Origin: Variovorax sp. V213
GTDB lineage: Bacteria; Pseudomonadota; Gammaproteobacteria; Burkholderiales; Burkholderiaceae_C
Direction: 5' to 3'
Assembly: GCF_041154455.1 (NCBI RefSeq)
Contig: NZ_AP028664.1
Span: forward strand, 3,287,001 to 3,351,000
DNA length: 64,000 bases
This document shows positions 61,141 through 64,000 of the stretch, piece after piece. The number at the start of each line of letters is the position of its first letter. The first letter of the stretch is position 1. The notes beneath the pieces are model-generated. The model was not told the origin of the DNA. It did no database searches and was given only the letters and a program-made list of their open reading frames with translations. The position numbers and the translations under genes were made by a program.

Positions 61141-61196
61141 GTACACCCCAGGGCTGGCCCGGCGAGGTCGCCCCCAAATTCGAAGGAGCGCGCTGA
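61137..61196 (+). CDS. 19-codon coupling mini-ORF between GyrI-like and YafY-like genes
   Basis: A 19-codon frame starting MSTPQGWPGEV, whose ATG overlaps the upstream stop (ATGA) and whose TGA overlaps the next start (TGATG). It contains the AAGGAG Shine-Dalgarno sequence of the next gene. It may only keep ribosomes moving from one gene to the next. Confidence 0.3.
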   Translation: MSTPQGWPGEVAPKFEGAR

Positions 61197-61912
61197 TGCG
61201 CCGCGCCGACCGCCTCTTCCAGCTCGTGCAGCTCATCCGTGGCCGCCGGCTCACCACGGCCGCCTTCCTCGCGCAGCGCCTGGAGGTGTCGGAGCGCACG
61301 GTGTACCGCGACGTGGCCGATCTGCAGCACCAGGGTGTGCCGATCGAAGGCGAAGCTGGCGTGGGCTACCGGCTCGGCGCAGGCTTCGAGCTGCCGCCGC
61401 TGATGTTCACCCAGGAGGAAGCTTCAGCGCTCGTGGCCGCGGCGCGGCTCGCGCAGAGCTGGGTCGATCCGGCGCTGGCGCGCAACATCGAGACGGGGCT
61501 GGGCAAGATCCTCTCGGTGCTGCCCCCGGCGGCGCGGGTCTCGGCGGAAGCGCTGGCGCTCTACGCGCCCGCATTGGGCCTGGACGACGCCATGCGCAAC
61601 CGGCTGCAGACCTTGCGCGAAGCGGTGGAGGCGCGCCACAAGCTGCGCCTCCACTACCGCGACGTGTCAGGCGATGCGAGCGAACGCACCGTGCGCCCGC
61701 TCGGCTGTTTCTACTGGGGCAAGGTCTGGACGCTTTCGACCTGGTGCGAACTGCGCAATGACTTCCGGGGCTTTCGCATCGACCGCATGGAGGCCGTCGA
61801 CGTGCTGCCCGAGCGCTTTCGCGACGAAGCGGGGAAGACGCTGGCCGACATGCTGCGCCAGGTGAAGGCCCGCTCGGCGGAAGCGAAGCTGCTCGAACAG
61901 CAGCAGCAATAG
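61196..61912 (+). CDS. YafY-type HTH and WYL-domain transcriptional regulator
   Basis: 238 residues. N-terminal DeoR-like winged helix (RADRLFQLVQLIRGRRLTTA, then LEVSERTVYRDVADLQ), a central linker, and a C-terminal WYL domain (about 135-205, LHYRDVSGDASERTVRPLG, WTLSTWCELRNDFRGFRIDR). WYL domains sense nucleotides or other ligands. It likely controls the GyrI/EVE/VOC genes upstream. AAGGAG Shine-Dalgarno sequence. Confidence 0.94.
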   Translation: MRRADRLFQLVQLIRGRRLTTAAFLAQRLEVSERTVYRDVADLQHQGVPIEGEAGVGYRLGAGFELPPLMFTQEEASALVAAARLAQSWVDPALARNIETGLGKILSVLPPAARVSAEALALYAPALGLDDAMRNRLQTLREAVEARHKLRLHYRDVSGDASERTVRPLGCFYWGKVWTLSTWCELRNDFRGFRIDRMEAVDVLPERFRDEAGKTLADMLRQVKARSAEAKLLEQQQQ

Positions 61913-61923
61913 ACCAGGCAGCG

Positions 61924-63333
61924 TCAGTAGTCGTCGCCGCTGCCGTAGCCGGCCAGGTTCTCGAACTTGGTGAGCGGCTTCAGGAAGGCCAGCTTGACCG
62001 TGCCCGTGGGCCCGTTCCGGTGCTTGCTGATGATCACCTCGGCCACGCCCGGCTCCTTGCTGTTCTTGTCGTAGTAGTCGTCGCGGTAGATGAACATGAT
62101 GATGTCCGCATCCTGCTCGATGGCGCCGGATTCGCGCAAGTCGCTCATCATGGGGCGCTTGTCGGTGCGGCTTTCGACGCCGCGGCTGAGCTGCGACAGC
62201 GCGATCACCGGGCACTTGAGCTCCTTGGCGAGCATCTTCAGGCCGCGCGAGATTTCGCCCACGGCCGTGGCCCGGTTCTCGTCGCTCATGCTGCTGGACA
62301 CGCTCATGAGCTGGAGGTAGTCGACCACGATCAGGCCGAGCCGGCCATACTGGCGCGCCAGGCGGCGCGCATTGGCGCGCAGTTCGCTGGTGGTGAGGCC
62401 CGGCGTCTCGTCGATGTGCAGCGACACGTTGCGCAGCTTCTCGATGGCCTCGGTCAGGCGCGGCCACTCTTCGTCGCTGAGCTTGCCGGTGCGCAGGTGT
62501 CCCTGGTCGATGCGGCCGATCGAGCCGACGATACGCACCGCCAGCTGCGAAGCGCCCATTTCCATCGAGAAGACCGCCACCGGCAGCCCTTCGTTGAGGG
62601 CCACGTGCTCGGCGATGTTGATGGCCAGCGAGGTCTTGCCCATGGAAGGACGCGCGGCCAGCACGATCATGTCGCCCGGCTGCAGGCCCGAGGTCATCTT
62701 GTCGAACTCGTAGAAGCCGGTGCGCACGCCGGTGATGTCGTTCGGGTTCTCCGCCATCTCGGTCACGCGGTCGAGCAGCTCGACCACCAGGGCATCCATG
62801 CTCTGGAAGCCCTGCTTCATCCGCGTGCCTTCTTCGCCGATGTTGAAGATCTTCTGCTCGGCCTCGTCCAGGATCTTGTCGACCGACTTGCCTTGCGTGT
62901 TGAAGGCGTTGGTCGCGATCTCGTCGCTCGCGGAGACGAGCTTGCGCAAGATGGAGCGCTCGCGCACGATCTCCGCATAGCGGCGGATGTTGCTCGCGCT
63001 CGGCACGTATTGCGCGAGCGAGTTCAAGTACACCAGTCCGCCGATTTCCTCGGCCTTGCCAAGGCCCTGCAGCTGCTCGTAGACGGTGATGACGTCGGCC
63101 GGCTTGCTGGCATTGATCAACCCGCCGATGGCGGCGTAGATCAGCTTGTGCTCATGGCGGTAGAAGTCGCCGTCCACCAGCAGGTCGCCCATGCGGTCCC
63201 ACGCGCCGTTGTCGAGCAGCAGGCCGCCGAGCACGCTCGACTCGGCCTCGATCGAGTGAGGCGGAATTCGAAGTTGGGCGACTTGGCGATCGGCCGACGG
63301 GTCATTGTCGGCATAGGAGAAAACGGCGGACAT
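61924..63333 (-). CDS. dnaB: replicative DNA helicase DnaB
   Basis: 469 residues. N-terminal DnaB domain (about 20-125, QLRIPPHSIEAESSVLGGLL), linker, and RecA-like ATPase (Walker A AARPSMGKTSLAINIAEHVA, Walker B LIVVDYLQLM) ending with MFIYRDDYYDK. Hexameric replication-fork helicase. ATG at 63333 has an AAGGGAAG Shine-Dalgarno sequence; a GTG/ATG five codons up is less likely. It lies downstream of rplI across a terminator and 170 bases. Confidence 0.98.
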   Translation of the reverse strand: MSAVFSYADNDPSADRQVAQLRIPPHSIEAESSVLGGLLLDNGAWDRMGDLLVDGDFYRHEHKLIYAAIGGLINASKPADVITVYEQLQGLGKAEEIGGLVYLNSLAQYVPSASNIRRYAEIVRERSILRKLVSASDEIATNAFNTQGKSVDKILDEAEQKIFNIGEEGTRMKQGFQSMDALVVELLDRVTEMAENPNDITGVRTGFYEFDKMTSGLQPGDMIVLAARPSMGKTSLAINIAEHVALNEGLPVAVFSMEMGASQLAVRIVGSIGRIDQGHLRTGKLSDEEWPRLTEAIEKLRNVSLHIDETPGLTTSELRANARRLARQYGRLGLIVVDYLQLMSVSSSMSDENRATAVGEISRGLKMLAKELKCPVIALSQLSRGVESRTDKRPMMSDLRESGAIEQDADIIMFIYRDDYYDKNSKEPGVAEVIISKHRNGPTGTVKLAFLKPLTKFENLAGYGSGDDY

Positions 63334-63454
63334 GGACTTCCCTTGCAACCCTGCATGCTAAGCCGCACACGCGCTGGCGTGTGTGGACAAGGTTGTGAAT
63401 AAGCGGTGATCTTTCAGTGCACCGGCCGGGAGAACCGGTGCGCAAAAAGACAAA

Positions 63455-63472
63455 AGCCGCCCGAGGGCGGCT
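63455..63472 (-). terminator. intrinsic terminator of rplI
   Basis: Stem AGCCGCC/GGCGGCT with a 4-base loop, followed on the minus strand by TTTTGTCTTTTT, 31 bases after the rplI stop. A second hairpin GCACCGG/CCGGTGC (63419-63441) follows. Confidence 0.85.
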
Positions 63473-63503
63473 TTTGCGGCAGCGCGCAAGGCGCTGTGGA
63501 CGA

Positions 63504-63956
63504 TCAGGCGGTTTCGCCGTAGACCGTGACGGTGATGTCGACCACCACGTCGGTGTGCAGCGCAACGCTCACGGTGCTGTCGCCGACGACCTTGATCGGG
63601 CCGTTGGGCAGGCGCACCTGCGACTTCGCAACCTTGTAGCCTTGCTTGCCGAGCTCTTCGGCGATGTCGCCGTTGGTGACCGAGCCGAACAGACGGCCGT
63701 CAACGCCGGCCTTTTGGGTCAGCTTGACGGTCGTGCCGCCGAGCTTCTCGCCCTGGGCTTGCATTTCGGCCAGCTTGGCGGCCGCAGCCTTTTCGAGTTC
63801 GGCGCGCTTGGCTTCGAATTCGGCCTTGTTGGCAGCGGTGGCGCGGCGGGCGCGGCCCGTCGGGATCAGGAAGTTGCGGGCGTAGCCGTCCTTGACCTTG
63901 ACGATATCGCCCAGGCCGCCAACGTTCAGAACCTTGTCCAGAAGAATGATTTGCAT
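63504..63956 (-). CDS. rplI: 50S ribosomal protein L9
   Basis: 150 residues, standard. It starts MQIILLDKVLNVGGLGDIVK with DGYARNFLIPTGRARRATAA, then the long connecting helix (FEAKRAELEKAAAAKLAEMQ) and the C-terminal domain (VDGRLFGSVTNGDIAEELG). The Shine-Dalgarno sequence TAAGGAG overlaps the rpsR stop codon. Confidence 0.98.
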   Translation of the reverse strand: MQIILLDKVLNVGGLGDIVKVKDGYARNFLIPTGRARRATAANKAEFEAKRAELEKAAAAKLAEMQAQGEKLGGTTVKLTQKAGVDGRLFGSVTNGDIAEELGKQGYKVAKSQVRLPNGPIKVVGDSTVSVALHTDVVVDITVTVYGETA

Positions 63957-63967
63957 GGTACGGCTCC

Positions 63968-64000
63968 TTAGACGCGGTGCTGGTCGCTGTACGGCACCAT
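63968..64000 (-). CDS. rpsR: 30S ribosomal protein S18, last ten codons
   Basis: Ten codons and a TAA at the window edge (MVPYSDQHRV), matching the C-terminus of S18 (compare LLPYTDRHQ in E. coli), placed immediately upstream of rplI as in all related genomes. The rest lies outside the window. Confidence 0.8.
   Translation of the reverse strand: MVPYSDQHRV

Overview
This looks like a chromosomal segment of a high-GC betaproteobacterium in the Comamonadaceae, most likely Variovorax or a close relative. The reasons are the conserved Burkholderiales gene orders (thrS-infC-rpmI-rplT-pheS-pheT-ihfA-merR-tRNA-Pro; alaA-hom-thrC-mobB-moeA-moaD-moaE-clpB; rpsR-rplI-dnaB), the two Bug-type periplasmic binding proteins, the Lys/Ala-rich SWIB protein and the FMN-riboswitch-controlled second lumazine synthase. 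The assignment rests on recognition of families and synteny, not on a search.

Layout. 1-10071 (minus strand): a Wzx/Wzy-type surface polysaccharide operon, read wza-ugd-wzx-acetyltransferase-wzy-glycosyltransferase-capE-capF-wecB(capG). The last three genes form the UDP-N-acetyl-L-fucosamine pathway. The middle of the operon (about 2150-8760) is visibly AT-richer than everything around it. 10072-10680: a gene-poor gap with a CRP-like site and a 32-residue membrane microprotein. 10686-18930: tRNA-Pro(GGG), merR, ihfA, pheT, pheS, rplT, rpmI, infC and thrS, preceded by what looks like a complete Phe leader-peptide attenuator. 19093-22722: isocitrate lyase with palindromic operators, a gamma-glutamylcyclotransferase-like gene, an EamA transporter and the SWIB/histone-H1-like protein.

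22765-29656: a catabolic island. A TPP enzyme is divergent from a TetR regulator, followed by a Bug binding protein, a Gfo/Idh/MocA dehydrogenase, a DUF993 aldolase-like protein and a sugar isomerase-like TIM barrel. Two matching palindromes suggest TetR control of the whole set. 29694-32768: a frameshifted YcaQ-like gene, an FMN riboswitch with ribH, a GST and an ArsC-like protein. 32783-44417: accessory genes including TSUP and MFS transporters, AraC and LysR regulators, a PAP2-ACP-ketosynthase trio, an M20 peptidase, a SulP transporter, a DUF3299 lipoprotein and arfB.

44462-56551: clpB with a heat-shock promoter, the molybdenum cofactor genes moaE, moaD, moeA and mobB, and thrC, hom and alaA. 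Two opposite-strand genes (a Bug protein and a DapA-like protein) sit inside this otherwise conserved block. 56652-64000: a Mth938-like protein, Bcp peroxiredoxin, PhoH, VOC, EVE, GyrI-like and WYL-regulator genes, then dnaB, rplI and the tail of rpsR.

The most striking signal is the thrS leader: a 22-codon peptide with four Phe codons in a five-codon run, three mutually exclusive stems and an intrinsic terminator, all upstream of an operon that carries both ThrRS and PheRS.
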